Shown in pieces: positions 52,126 to 61,131 of a DNA stretch of 64,000 nucleotides (positions within the stretch are counted from its first letter, which is position 1; each line of letters starts with the position of its first letter). Source of the stretch: Yunchengibacter salinarum. Lineage in GTDB: Bacteria; Pseudomonadota; Alphaproteobacteria; Sphingomonadales; Kordiimonadaceae. The notes below the pieces were generated by a model. It was given only the letters and a program-made list of their open reading frames with translations, was not told the DNA's origin and ran no database searches. A program made the translations under genes and the position numbers. The DNA is taken from assembly GCF_037658235.1 (NCBI RefSeq), contig NZ_JBBJLN010000002.1:248001-312000 (forward strand), written 5' to 3'.

Positions 52126-54832
52126 GGTTGCCCTCCCACTCAGATACTGCTTGATCCAGCCGACGGGAGGCGCGCTGATCCGCCGCGCGCACCACTGCTT
52201 CCAGCCAGGCAAGCCCCCATGGGTCGAACCGGTCCTGCAGGCGGGCGAATCTCAGCGCCACCTCCTGCGCCTTATCCGCCAGGGCGGATGGTGGCAGGGA
52301 GTCGCAGCCATTCACGGATAAAGTGGGCCGGGCCTGGCCATGGTGGGCCGCGATCAGATGCAGGGTCAGGTCGCGTATTGTCTCCGGCAGGGCTTCGGGC
52401 GCATCGTGCCCGTCCAAGGCCAGAACGGAGCCGAATTCGTGGCGATAGCCTTGCAGGATGGAAGGGCGAACCGGCCCCCTGGTCTTGGCGTAAGGGCCGT
52501 CCGCTTTGGGTGCGTTGAACGCGTTTTGCCACACCCGGCTTCGCTTGCCTTCATCATGATACCGCGCGGCGAGACAGACAGCGTCTGCGATCTCCGGGGC
52601 GCTATGGGTAAGCCCCAGGGCCGCGACCAGTCTTTTTGCTTCTTCTGCGACCCAGCCCTGATGTTCCTCAAGGGACTGGCTTTTGCGCGTGATGGCGCGC
52701 GCGTCTTCGCTGCTGTCCTCGCCGTGCCATTTTTCCACGACAAGCCATGATGTGGGCGCGCCTTCTTCTGTGGTGGCCGTAACGAAGGAATGGACAGGCT
52801 GCCAGTTTTCCGGTTCGGTTGCGGCATCGCCCTCGCTGTCGGCGTCCGGGTTTACTGACGCTGATGATCGAAGCACCCGCACCGGCACGCGCGGCGCGGC
52901 GTTTGCATCGTCTGGGGGCGAAAGCCACCCGTTTTCGTCATCCGCGGACGGTGCCGGGTCGTGCGTTTTATCGGCAAGCAGTCCGTTCGAAAGGCCGCCG
53001 ATCCGGGCATCCAGCACAAGGGTTTTGCCGGATAAATTCGTTACGGCGTTTTTCTTGGTTCTGAGAAGTTCAGACAGTTCCGCGAGGGAGAAACGGCCCA
53101 CCACGTCGTTGGTACGATCAAGGGCAAAGGCGACCACACCCTGCTTCCAAAGCGGTATGGGCATGTCTGCCGGGCATGGGCCGGTGTGTTTTGCCGCGGC
53201 GCGTACGCGCTTTTTAAGCCAGTCGCACACATGGTCGGTCTGTGTTTCGAGGCGCTCCGCCAGATGAGGGGGCGCCGCTGTGAAGAATGTGTCGATCTCT
53301 GTCGCTTCGGCGACACCGCCATCCGTGCGCACGGGCAGGTGGCGGCGCCAGACAAGGCTGGTCTGTTCCTGTTCATCCACCCATCCCCTTAGCCAGGGTT
53401 GGATTTCGGGCCGCCCTGTATGGTCTCTCAGGCTGGTCATGGACCAGGCTTCCAGAAGCGGACGGTTCAAGGCCGGGTAAAGCGGCGCCGGGGTGGAGGC
53501 ATTCACAACTGCCCGCCAATGCTCATCCATCAATTCCATAAGGGATTGCGGGCTGGCGTTCAGGCTGCCGTCTGTGTGTTCGGGAAGATGACCCAGCAGT
53601 TTTCGCGTGGCTTCCGCAATGTGATCATGGTCCTTGTCGCTGCTGGGGACATCACCGTGCAGGACGATAATATCCGACTGCTTGTTTCCCAGCCGATTGA
53701 CGCGCCCAAGCCTTTGCACCATGCGTTCAATCGGCACCAGGTCCATGACCATATGGTCCGCATCCAGATCGACCCCCACTTCGCCTGCTGACGTTGCCAC
53801 CAGAAAGGCGGGCAGATCGCTTTGCACGCCGCCCGAGAAGAAACCTAACTGATCCAGTGCACGCCTGGCCTCCTCGCGCTCATGCACACGGCGTGCGCCC
53901 ACAAGAAGCTGGGTGTTTTCTTCCGGTAACTTAAGCGATTTGGCCAGTTTTCTGATGGCGGCCAGCGTTTCTTCAGCATCGGCCCGCCTGTTGCAGTAAA
54001 TGAGGATTCGTCCGGGTCGATTGCCTTCATCAGTCAGCGCCCAGGCCCGTTCGGCCAGGGTTTGAGGCAGACTGCTGGTATCAATGCTTTCAAAACGCAG
54101 GCTTTTATCGGCTGTCAGGCGTTCCCTTACCGGACCTTCTGTTTTCTCCTCCTCATTGAGTCGAAAGACACTCTCCCCTTCGCGCCTTCCCGTGGCTGAC
54201 AGGGTGAGCAGTTCGACAGGCGGCGCAAGTTGTCGGAAATCCTCTCCCTCAGGGCGTGATGCCCGCTTGGTGATCTGTTCCACCAGCCTTTCAAAAGGTG
54301 GCACAAGATGGGATTCATCCAATACAATCAAAGAATCCATGCCCAAAAGGCCCGCATGATAGGGGCGCATTCGGCGGCTGACCCCGTATCCGCCGAACAG
54401 CAGTCGGGACCCGATCATGTCCACCGTTCCGACAATAATTGCGGGCGCGGACGGGTCGCGGAGCCAGTCTCCCCGATCGGCATATTGACCGCGCAAGGTG
54501 GAGATTGGCAGGTCGCCTCCCTGCGTGGCTGCCCAGGTGCGGATTTTCTCCGCCTCTACCGTGGCCTGGTCCACCACCGCGCGTCGGTCCACAACATAAA
54601 CAAGGCGTCGCGGCAAATCCGTCGCGCCAGCTTCTCTGGCAAGGTACCAGATGACCATGACAGAGGTTTTACCCGCCCCTGTCGGCAGATCAAGTGCATC
54701 AGGGCGGCAATTACCGGTAAATTCGTGAAACAGGCGCACCTGCCAGCGGAAGGGTGAATGGCCGGTCAATGCCTGAAACCGGCTTTGAAACAGCGCCGTG
54801 CTTCCAGTTTCCTGAGATACATCCATAAGCAT
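52118..54832 (-). CDS. cas3: Cas3 helicase with C-terminal HD nuclease (type I-G arrangement)
   Basis: 904 residues. The superfamily 2 helicase comes first: Walker A LPTGAGKTS (K55), DESH box at 172-175, SAT at 212-214, and motif VI QRLGRVNRLG. The HD nuclease is at the C-terminus: HD pair at 759-760 in YHDEGK, R-H-E at 797-799, HH at 830-831, and Asp at 885. In most type I systems HD is N-terminal; the reverse order is diagnostic for I-G (GSU0051-like). First gene of the operon. The start may be ATG 54832 or 54826; neither has a strong ribosome site. Confidence 0.96.
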   Translation of the reverse strand: MLMDVSQETGSTALFQSRFQALTGHSPFRWQVRLFHEFTGNCRPDALDLPTGAGKTSVMVIWYLAREAGATDLPRRLVYVVDRRAVVDQATVEAEKIRTWAATQGGDLPISTLRGQYADRGDWLRDPSAPAIIVGTVDMIGSRLLFGGYGVSRRMRPYHAGLLGMDSLIVLDESHLVPPFERLVEQITKRASRPEGEDFRQLAPPVELLTLSATGRREGESVFRLNEEEKTEGPVRERLTADKSLRFESIDTSSLPQTLAERAWALTDEGNRPGRILIYCNRRADAEETLAAIRKLAKSLKLPEENTQLLVGARRVHEREEARRALDQLGFFSGGVQSDLPAFLVATSAGEVGVDLDADHMVMDLVPIERMVQRLGRVNRLGNKQSDIIVLHGDVPSSDKDHDHIAEATRKLLGHLPEHTDGSLNASPQSLMELMDEHWRAVVNASTPAPLYPALNRPLLEAWSMTSLRDHTGRPEIQPWLRGWVDEQEQTSLVWRRHLPVRTDGGVAEATEIDTFFTAAPPHLAERLETQTDHVCDWLKKRVRAAAKHTGPCPADMPIPLWKQGVVAFALDRTNDVVGRFSLAELSELLRTKKNAVTNLSGKTLVLDARIGGLSNGLLADKTHDPAPSADDENGWLSPPDDANAAPRVPVRVLRSSASVNPDADSEGDAATEPENWQPVHSFVTATTEEGAPTSWLVVEKWHGEDSSEDARAITRKSQSLEEHQGWVAEEAKRLVAALGLTHSAPEIADAVCLAARYHDEGKRSRVWQNAFNAPKADGPYAKTRGPVRPSILQGYRHEFGSVLALDGHDAPEALPETIRDLTLHLIAAHHGQARPTLSVNGCDSLPPSALADKAQEVALRFARLQDRFDPWGLAWLEAVVRAADQRASRRLDQAVSEWEGNHG

Positions 54833-54860
54833 ATCGCCAATATTTGAAATTCAATCAAAC

Positions 54861-54890
54861 ATCATATCTATGAATGCATTTTACAACCAA
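54861..54890 (-). promoter_or_regulatory. Candidate cas operon promoter
   Basis: On the minus strand TTGGTT (54885-54890) and TATGAT (54861-54866) are 18 bases apart, inside a sharply AT-rich stretch (54833-54900) that stands out from the GC-rich surroundings. This makes cas3 the start of its own unit although copA lies upstream on the same strand. Confidence 0.5.
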
Positions 54891-54971
54891 AAAATAACAC
54901 CTCTGGCGGGATTTTGGTGCAGGGTCGCCCTGTATGCTAGCGCCTGGTATTTCGTGTGGTCGTGGGCCTGT

Positions 54972-57479
54972 TCAGCGGGGTTCTTTGTTGTAGCGGCGGC
55001 GCAGCAGGAGTGAATTGCCGATGACGGATAGCGAGCTGGCGGTCATGGCGATCACGCCGATCATGGGGTGCAGCAGGCCGGTGGCCGCTATGGGGATGGC
55101 TGCCGCGTTGTAGCCGCTGGCCCAGAGCAGGTTCTGGACGATTTTCCTGAAGGTGGCGCGCGACAGCACCATGGCATCGACCACGCCGGAAAGTTCCCCG
55201 CGCACCAGGGTTACGTCCGCGGCTTCTATCGCCACATCTGCGCCGGCGCCGATGGCAATGCCCACATTGGCCTGTTTCAGGGCCGGGGCGTCATTGATTC
55301 CGTCCCCCACCATGGCCACATGGTCGCCGTATTGCTTCTGAAGTTCCCGTATGGCATCCACCTTGCCTTCCGGGAGCACACCGGCGCGCACCTCGTCGAT
55401 GCCCACCGCGCGCGCCACGGCGTTGGCGGCGCGTTCATTGTCGCCGGTAATCATCACCACGTGCAGGCCCTGTTCATGCATGGCATGAATGGCCGCGATC
55501 GACTCATCCTTGAGCGTATCGGCAACCGCCACAATGCCGCGGGCCTGGCCGTCGCGGGCGACGATGACGGCGGTTCTGCCCTGATTTTCAAGGTCGCGCA
55601 GGTCTTCGCTCAGGGCGTCCAGCCCCTTCACGCCGTGTTCTTCCAGCAGAACCCGATTGCCAATCAGTACGGTCTTTTCATCGACCATGCCCGACACGCC
55701 CCGCGCGCCGGTGGACCGGAAGCCAGTGACCTTTCCGGGCTTGATGCCGCGAGTACGGGCGCCGTCCACAATGGCGCGGGCGATGGGGTGTTCGGACGCA
55801 TTTTCCACCGTGGCGGCGAGGGTCAGCACCTCCGTTTCCGAGACGCCGCCGGCCACGACCACATCGGTCAGTTTCGGCTCGCCCCGCGTGATGGTGCCCG
55901 TTTTATCCAGGACCATCACCCTGATATCCTTGAAGGTCTGGATTGCTTCGCCGGAGCGGATGAGGATTCCCCGCTCGGCCCCCACGCCGGACCCCACCAT
56001 CAATGCGGTGGGCGTTGCCAGCCCCAATGCGCACGGACAGGCGATCACTAGCACCGCGATGGCCGCCAGAATGGCCAGCACCGGCGTGGCCGCATCGGGG
56101 TTTACCCAGGGCAGGAAACCGGCGCCCCATTCCAGGATCGGGCGCAGCGTATCCGCCGCCAGAAGCCAGGCGGCAAAACTGGCCACAGCAATCACAAGCA
56201 CAAGGGGCACGAAGCGGCCCGTCATGCGGTCTGAAAATTCCTGAATGGGCACTCTGGACCCCTGGGCCTCATCGATCAGCTTCACCACCTGGGCCAGGAA
56301 GGTGTCACCGCCAACGCGGGTGGCCTTGATCCGCAGGCGGCCTTCCTTGTTGATGGTGCTGCCGATAACGCTATCCCCCGCGCTTTTGAAGACCGGGATG
56401 GATTCCCCGGTGGCGATCGATTCATCCAGATGGCTTTCGCCGTCCACCACCGTGCCGTCGGTGGGCACCTTTTCTCCGGGCCGGATGACCATGATGTCAC
56501 CGGGGGACAGATCCTTGACGGATATCTCCGTCTCCTCCCCGTTCCGCTCCACGCGGGCGGTCTTGGCGCCCAGGGTAAGCAGCTTGCGGATCGCCTGCGA
56601 CGCCTTGCCCTTGGCCTTCGCTTCCAGATACCGGCCAAGCAGGTGAAAGGTCATGATGGTGGCCGCCATTTCGATGAAGGAGGTCATGGGATAGATGAAG
56701 CCCACCAGCCCGATCAGATAAGGGGGCAGGCTGCCCATGGAAATCAGAATGTCCATGTTGAAGGTGCCGTTCTTCAGCGAACGCCACGACGCCTTGTGGG
56801 TGGCGGCCCCGCCATACAGAAACACCACGGGAAAGCCGAGCAGCGCAATGATGGCCAGATAGCCCGGAATGGGCTGCCAGAGCATGTGCGGCATCATCAG
56901 AAGCATGATCAGTGTGGTCGGTATGGCGGCGATCAACAGCCGTCGCACGGCCAGCTTCAGATAAGCCTCTTCAACAGCCGAGTCGCCTTCGCCATCATCA
57001 TCGCCCTCCGGCGCGATCGCGGCCACATCGTACCCGGCGCCTTCTATCAGCGCTTTCAGTTCGTGCTGTGTGGGGCCGTCCGCGCCGACCGTTACATTGA
57101 CCGTATGACTGGCGATATTGGTCGCGGTTTTGCGCACCCCGCCGTGCCGGGCAAGCGTGCTCTTGATGATGCCGGCGCAGTGATCCGACCCCATGCCCGG
57201 AACCGTCACCCTGAATGTTCTGGCGCCGATTTCCCTGACGGCGGCCACGTCGTAGCCCGCCCCCTCCACGGCGTGTTTGATGGTCTCCCCATCGGGGCCG
57301 GACGCGGCAGTGCGGATGCTCACCCGGTGCCTGGCGATATTGGTCTCGATCGTCTCGATACCGTCCAGGCGCTCGATCGTTTCGCGGATGATGCCGGCGC
57401 AGTGGTCCGACCCCATTCCCGGCACGATCAGTTCGAGATCATGTGAGTCTTGCGCTGCCTGCCCGTCCTTACGGCTCAT
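54972..57479 (-). CDS. P1B-type copper-transporting ATPase with atypical HMA domains
   Basis: 835 residues from the ATG at 57479, seven bases after AAGGAG. Two N-terminal HMA domains carry GMGSDHC (C27 and C101) in place of the usual GMxCxxC, so each keeps only one Cys. The core is complete: TGES actuator loop, CPC in ACPCALG of membrane helix 6, DKTGTITRG phosphorylation site, SEHPIA, and GDGINDAP. Copper specificity is indicated by YN-A3-IP in helix 7 and MTASSLSVIGNS in helix 8. It exports Cu(I) from the cytoplasm. Its start overlaps the small membrane gene by 11 bases. Confidence 0.92.
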   Translation of the reverse strand: MSRKDGQAAQDSHDLELIVPGMGSDHCAGIIRETIERLDGIETIETNIARHRVSIRTAASGPDGETIKHAVEGAGYDVAAVREIGARTFRVTVPGMGSDHCAGIIKSTLARHGGVRKTATNIASHTVNVTVGADGPTQHELKALIEGAGYDVAAIAPEGDDDGEGDSAVEEAYLKLAVRRLLIAAIPTTLIMLLMMPHMLWQPIPGYLAIIALLGFPVVFLYGGAATHKASWRSLKNGTFNMDILISMGSLPPYLIGLVGFIYPMTSFIEMAATIMTFHLLGRYLEAKAKGKASQAIRKLLTLGAKTARVERNGEETEISVKDLSPGDIMVIRPGEKVPTDGTVVDGESHLDESIATGESIPVFKSAGDSVIGSTINKEGRLRIKATRVGGDTFLAQVVKLIDEAQGSRVPIQEFSDRMTGRFVPLVLVIAVASFAAWLLAADTLRPILEWGAGFLPWVNPDAATPVLAILAAIAVLVIACPCALGLATPTALMVGSGVGAERGILIRSGEAIQTFKDIRVMVLDKTGTITRGEPKLTDVVVAGGVSETEVLTLAATVENASEHPIARAIVDGARTRGIKPGKVTGFRSTGARGVSGMVDEKTVLIGNRVLLEEHGVKGLDALSEDLRDLENQGRTAVIVARDGQARGIVAVADTLKDESIAAIHAMHEQGLHVVMITGDNERAANAVARAVGIDEVRAGVLPEGKVDAIRELQKQYGDHVAMVGDGINDAPALKQANVGIAIGAGADVAIEAADVTLVRGELSGVVDAMVLSRATFRKIVQNLLWASGYNAAAIPIAATGLLHPMIGVIAMTASSLSVIGNSLLLRRRYNKEPR

Positions 57480-57702
57480 CGGGGTCTCCTTCATTGCTCC
57501 CGCCACCCGGCCAGTCATTGAACGCGATGAAATACAGCAGCAGGATATTGACGACGGGAACCAGTATCAGAACACCGAACCAGCCAGGAAATCCCATGCG
57601 CTGGCAGATGCGCCAGGCCGGGATGACGACGATAACGGCGACCACCAGCATCCATAGCGAGTGCCCCGCCCACATGAAGCTGCCAAACATGCTGTTTCCC
57701 AT
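57469..57702 (-). CDS. Small two-helix membrane protein, unknown function
   Basis: 77 residues with two hydrophobic helices (SLWMLVVAVIVVIPAW and FGVLILVPVVNILLLYFIAF) and a short acidic C-terminus; AAGGGAA precedes the ATG. A PAWRICQRMGFPGWFG loop separates the helices and resembles small DUF805/YIP-like membrane proteins, but I cannot name a family. The end overlaps the copA start, so the two are translationally coupled. It may assist the ATPase. Confidence 0.7.
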   Translation of the reverse strand: MGNSMFGSFMWAGHSLWMLVVAVIVVIPAWRICQRMGFPGWFGVLILVPVVNILLLYFIAFNDWPGGGSNEGDPDEP

Positions 57703-57734
57703 GATGTTTCCCTTCGTTTGTTGGGTATGCCGTG

Positions 57735-59087
57735 TCAGTGATGGCGGGCATGGGATGTGTCATGCCCCGATTGTTCGGATTCCCGCACCCTTTTCAGGAA
57801 AACATACTCGGCGAGCGCAATAACAAGCATGGCGAAGACTGCCAGGCCGATGACGAACGGGTCGGTGTGCAATTTGACCCAGACAAAGCCACCAAGGGCG
57901 AGCGCATCCAGCAATATGGCTGTTGCCGGTATCCAGGCGCCGGCATTCACGGCCTTGCGCAGATACCGTAGCACACCCCAGTGAATGGCTATGTCCATGA
58001 TCAGGTAGAACACGATTCCCAGCGCGGCGATCCGGGACAGGTCGAAGAAGCCCGTCAGGATCAAACCCAGAACCACAGTGTACACCAGTGTGTGTTTCTG
58101 GATGTTCCCCGGCATACCGAAATGCCGATGGGGAACCAGCTTCATTTCCGTCAGCATGGCCAACATGCGCGAAACCGCGAAAATACTGGCCAGGATACCC
58201 CCAGCCGTGGCCATTATAGCGATCGCAACCGTAAACCAGACACCATAATCGCCCAGCGCCGGGCGCGCGGCGGCGGCCAGGGAATAATTCTGCGTTGCGA
58301 TGATTTCGGGCAATGACAGATTGCTGGCAACGGCGAAACCGACCAGGGCATAGATCACCACGCAGGCCGCAATGGAAATGACGATGGCGCGCCCCACGTT
58401 TCGATGAGGGTCCTGCACCTCGGCGCCGCTGTTGGTGATGGTCGTGAAGCCTTTGAAGGCCAGAATGCCGAGCGCGGTGGCCCCCAGGAAATTACCGGCA
58501 GTCCCGGCCTCGCCCGGGCTTGAGAAGTCAATTGACAGGTTGTCGGCAATCCAGATGCCCACCAGGCCGAAAATCAGTATGCCCCCGATTTTCAGAAGTC
58601 CGATGAAGGACGCCACGCCCTGAATCATGCGGTTTCCGAGCAGGTTGATCAGAAAGGCCGTCAGGATCAGAGACACACCGAGAAGGGGCACCATGCGCCC
58701 GCTTTCGTCGCCCCCGAAAAGCTGCATCGTGTAGGCGCCGAAGGTGCGGGCCAGAAAGCTTTGGGCAATGACCATGGAAAAGTACATCAGCAGGGCGTTG
58801 AAGGCCGTTGGCAACCGGTTTCCATAGGCCTTGTGCAGGTACATGCCGATGCCGCCCGCCGAGGGGAACGCGTTGGAAATCTTTATGTATGAATAGGCAC
58901 TGAAGCCGACAATCACGGCGGCTGCAAGGAATGCCAGCGGGAACAGGGCTCCCGTCATCTGCGCCATCTGCCCGGTGAGCGCGAAGATACCGGCGCCAAT
59001 CATGACACCGGTGCCCAGCATCACCGTTCCCGGAAGGGTCAGGCTGCCCTGCTGGTAATGCGTGGTTCTGTCCTGCTCCCGGTTCAT
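57735..59087 (-). CDS. APC superfamily amino-acid/amine permease
   Basis: 450 residues, about twelve helices. Helix 1 LGTGVMIGAGIFALTGQMAQ is the standard APC substrate-binding break (GAGIFA), followed by GFSAYSYIKISNAFPSAGGIGMYL and ILAFKGFTTITNSGAEVQDPHRNVGRAI in helix 6. The tail is His-rich (SGHDTSHARHH), which might bind metal. It sits 32 bases upstream of the small membrane gene on the same strand, so it may belong to the copper unit. The substrate is unknown. Confidence 0.88.
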   Translation of the reverse strand: MNREQDRTTHYQQGSLTLPGTVMLGTGVMIGAGIFALTGQMAQMTGALFPLAFLAAAVIVGFSAYSYIKISNAFPSAGGIGMYLHKAYGNRLPTAFNALLMYFSMVIAQSFLARTFGAYTMQLFGGDESGRMVPLLGVSLILTAFLINLLGNRMIQGVASFIGLLKIGGILIFGLVGIWIADNLSIDFSSPGEAGTAGNFLGATALGILAFKGFTTITNSGAEVQDPHRNVGRAIVISIAACVVIYALVGFAVASNLSLPEIIATQNYSLAAAARPALGDYGVWFTVAIAIMATAGGILASIFAVSRMLAMLTEMKLVPHRHFGMPGNIQKHTLVYTVVLGLILTGFFDLSRIAALGIVFYLIMDIAIHWGVLRYLRKAVNAGAWIPATAILLDALALGGFVWVKLHTDPFVIGLAVFAMLVIALAEYVFLKRVRESEQSGHDTSHARHH

Positions 59088-59290
59088 GTCACGTCCTGTT
59101 GCTCAGGGGGCGTGGATGGGATTTGCAGTACTCGGACATCTGGCGCCGGCAGACACGCGCAGGCAATCCCTGTTGCCAACACCCTACATGTCCGGGGCCG
59201 CTTTTGCCATGGTGCGGATTGGTGAGTATTGCGGGCCTTTGAGAGGGCGTGTCGTCATCCTGGCCGCATGGGCGGACATGCTGGCGCCCG

Positions 59291-59830
59291 TCAGGTCCGG
59301 CCGGTCAGCATGGATATGCCGCGATCGGCTGCCGCCACCGCATTGTCCAGACCGTGGAACGGGGCCAGCGCGATCACCCCTTCCAGCAGCAGATAGATGC
59401 TGTCCGCCTGAACCGTGTCCGACACGAAGGGCCGCGACGCGGACAGCACAAGGGCGCGCCAGGCATTCTTGTACCGGCTGGCTTCCGCGTCCACAGCCGG
59501 GTGGTTCATCTCTCCGCTCAGGCGCTGGAACAGGCAGCCATTGGCGTTGGGCACACTGCGCATCCACGCCGCCAGCCGGGTCAGCAATTGCCGGGGGTGT
59601 GGCAGGGTGTCCTCGTCGCCGCCCACCTCGGCAATGAACCGGTCGTGCCGCGCCCGCAGCACGGCCACGACCAGATCCGTCTTGGACGGGAAATGCTTGT
59701 ACAGGGTGCGGGGGGATACGCCCGCGTCCCGGATCACCAGGTCGATGGGAACGGCTGCCGCGCCCGATCGTTCAAACAGGGCGTCCGCGGCGGTCAGAAT
59801 GTGGTCTCGCTTGTCCATGGGATCATGCAT
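59291..59830 (-). CDS. TetR/AcrR family transcriptional regulator
   Basis: 179 residues. The N-terminal helix-turn-helix DHILTAADALFERSGAAAVPIDLVIRDAGVSPRTLYKHFPSKTDLV (read in parts) is classic TetR, and the C-terminal ligand domain includes NANGCLFQRLSGEM. The protein starts at ATG 59830 or 59818. A perfect palindrome three bases upstream suggests autorepression. The targets could be the convergent-strand neighbours: APC permease 200 bases downstream on the same strand, or frmA across the divergent gap. The 203-base gap 59088-59290 holds nothing I can identify. Confidence 0.9.
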   Translation of the reverse strand: MHDPMDKRDHILTAADALFERSGAAAVPIDLVIRDAGVSPRTLYKHFPSKTDLVVAVLRARHDRFIAEVGGDEDTLPHPRQLLTRLAAWMRSVPNANGCLFQRLSGEMNHPAVDAEASRYKNAWRALVLSASRPFVSDTVQADSIYLLLEGVIALAPFHGLDNAVAAADRGISMLTGRT

Positions 59831-59832
59831 AT

Positions 59833-59842
59833 AACGATCGTT
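59833..59842. promoter_or_regulatory. Palindrome AACGATCGTT at the tetR start, candidate operator
   Basis: A perfect 10-base palindrome directly before the tetR start codon, where TetR proteins commonly bind to repress themselves. No half-site was found near frmA. Confidence 0.45.
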
Positions 59843-60012
59843 TTACTGGGCGTCAAAAGCACATAATGTCACACGCGGAAGGCGGGCGCGAACGCGGGGC
59901 GGCGCGCGGGCGGGGCGGGAAATCTTCGCTCATGCGTGATCCTGTCTTGCGGGCGGGGGGCTGGGGCTTTTAGGCTACATGCTTTGGGACCGGTTCCGAC
60001 AAGGGGGGACAC

Positions 60013-61122
60013 ATGAAAAGCAGAGCAGCCATAGCCTGGGCCGCGGGCGAGCCGCTGAGCGTGGAAGAGGTGGACCTGGACGGGCCGGGACCGGGCGAGG
60101 TGCTGGTGGAACTGAAAGCCACCGGCGTGTGCCATACGGATGCCTATACCCTGTCCGGCAAGGACCCGGAAGGGCACTTCCCCGCCATTCTGGGCCATGA
60201 AGGGGCCGGTGTGGTGGTGGACAAGGGCCCCGGCGTGCGGGATGTGGATGTGGGCGATCATGTGATCCCCCTGTATGTGCCGGAATGCCGGGAATGCGAA
60301 TACTGCCTGAACCCGAAAACCAATCTGTGCCAGGCCGTGCGGGATACTCAGGGCCGCGGCGTGATGCCGGACGGCACCAGCCGGTTTTCGTTGAACGGCA
60401 AGCCGATCCATCACTTCATGGGCACCAGCACCTTTTCCAACTATACGGTTCTGCCGGAAATCGCCGTGGCGAAAATCCGCAAGGATGCGCCGTTCGACAA
60501 GGTTTGCTATATCGGCTGCGGCGTAACCACCGGGGTCGGGGCCGTGGTCAATACCTGCAAGGTGGAGCCCGGCGCCACTGCCATCGTGTTCGGCCTTGGC
60601 GGCATCGGGCTGAATGTGATCCAGGGCTTGAAGCTGGTGGGCGCGCGCCAGATCGTGGGCGTGGACATCAACCCGGCCAAGAAGCCGCTGGCCGAAGCCT
60701 ATGGCATGACCGATTTCGTCGATCCCGGCACGGTGAAGGGCGATCTTGTGGGCCACCTGATCGAACTGACCGGCGGCGGCGGTGATTATACCTTTGAATG
60801 CATCGGCCATACCGGGCTGATGCGCCAGGCGCTGGAAAGCGCCCACAAGGGCTGGGGCATGAGCTGCATTATCGGCGTGGCCGGCGCGGGGGAGGAAATC
60901 GCCACCCGCCCCGTGCAACTGGTAACCGGGCGGCGCTGGGTCGGCACTGCCTTTGGCGGCGCGCGGGGGCGGACAGACGTGCCGAAGATCGTCGATATGT
61001 ATATGGAAGGCCAGATCGACATTGACCGCATGATCACCGCCACCCTGCCGCTGGAAGACATCAACCGGGCCTTTCACATGATGCATTCGGGCGAGGGTGT
61101 GCGCACCGTCATCACCTATTAA
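60013..61122 (+). CDS. frmA: S-(hydroxymethyl)glutathione dehydrogenase / class III alcohol dehydrogenase
   Basis: 369 residues; AAGGGGGG precedes the ATG. It oxidises the formaldehyde-glutathione adduct to S-formylglutathione with NAD. Catalytic zinc ligands are in TGVCHTDAYT and GHEGAG, the structural zinc cysteines are in VPECRECEYCLNPKTNLC, and the NAD Rossmann motif is FGLGGIGLN. The length and the R-residue region GRGVMPDGTSRFSLNGKP fit class III rather than ethanol dehydrogenases. The S-formylglutathione hydrolase gene follows after nine bases. Confidence 0.96.
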   Translation: MKSRAAIAWAAGEPLSVEEVDLDGPGPGEVLVELKATGVCHTDAYTLSGKDPEGHFPAILGHEGAGVVVDKGPGVRDVDVGDHVIPLYVPECRECEYCLNPKTNLCQAVRDTQGRGVMPDGTSRFSLNGKPIHHFMGTSTFSNYTVLPEIAVAKIRKDAPFDKVCYIGCGVTTGVGAVVNTCKVEPGATAIVFGLGGIGLNVIQGLKLVGARQIVGVDINPAKKPLAEAYGMTDFVDPGTVKGDLVGHLIELTGGGGDYTFECIGHTGLMRQALESAHKGWGMSCIIGVAGAGEEIATRPVQLVTGRRWVGTAFGGARGRTDVPKIVDMYMEGQIDIDRMITATLPLEDINRAFHMMHSGEGVRTVITY

Positions 61123-61131
61123 GGGGGTTCC

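Noticed and set aside
54900..54971. CAGGG-CGA-CCCTG hairpin as a copA terminator
   Set aside because: The 5-bp stem is not followed by a T-tract; too weak to call.
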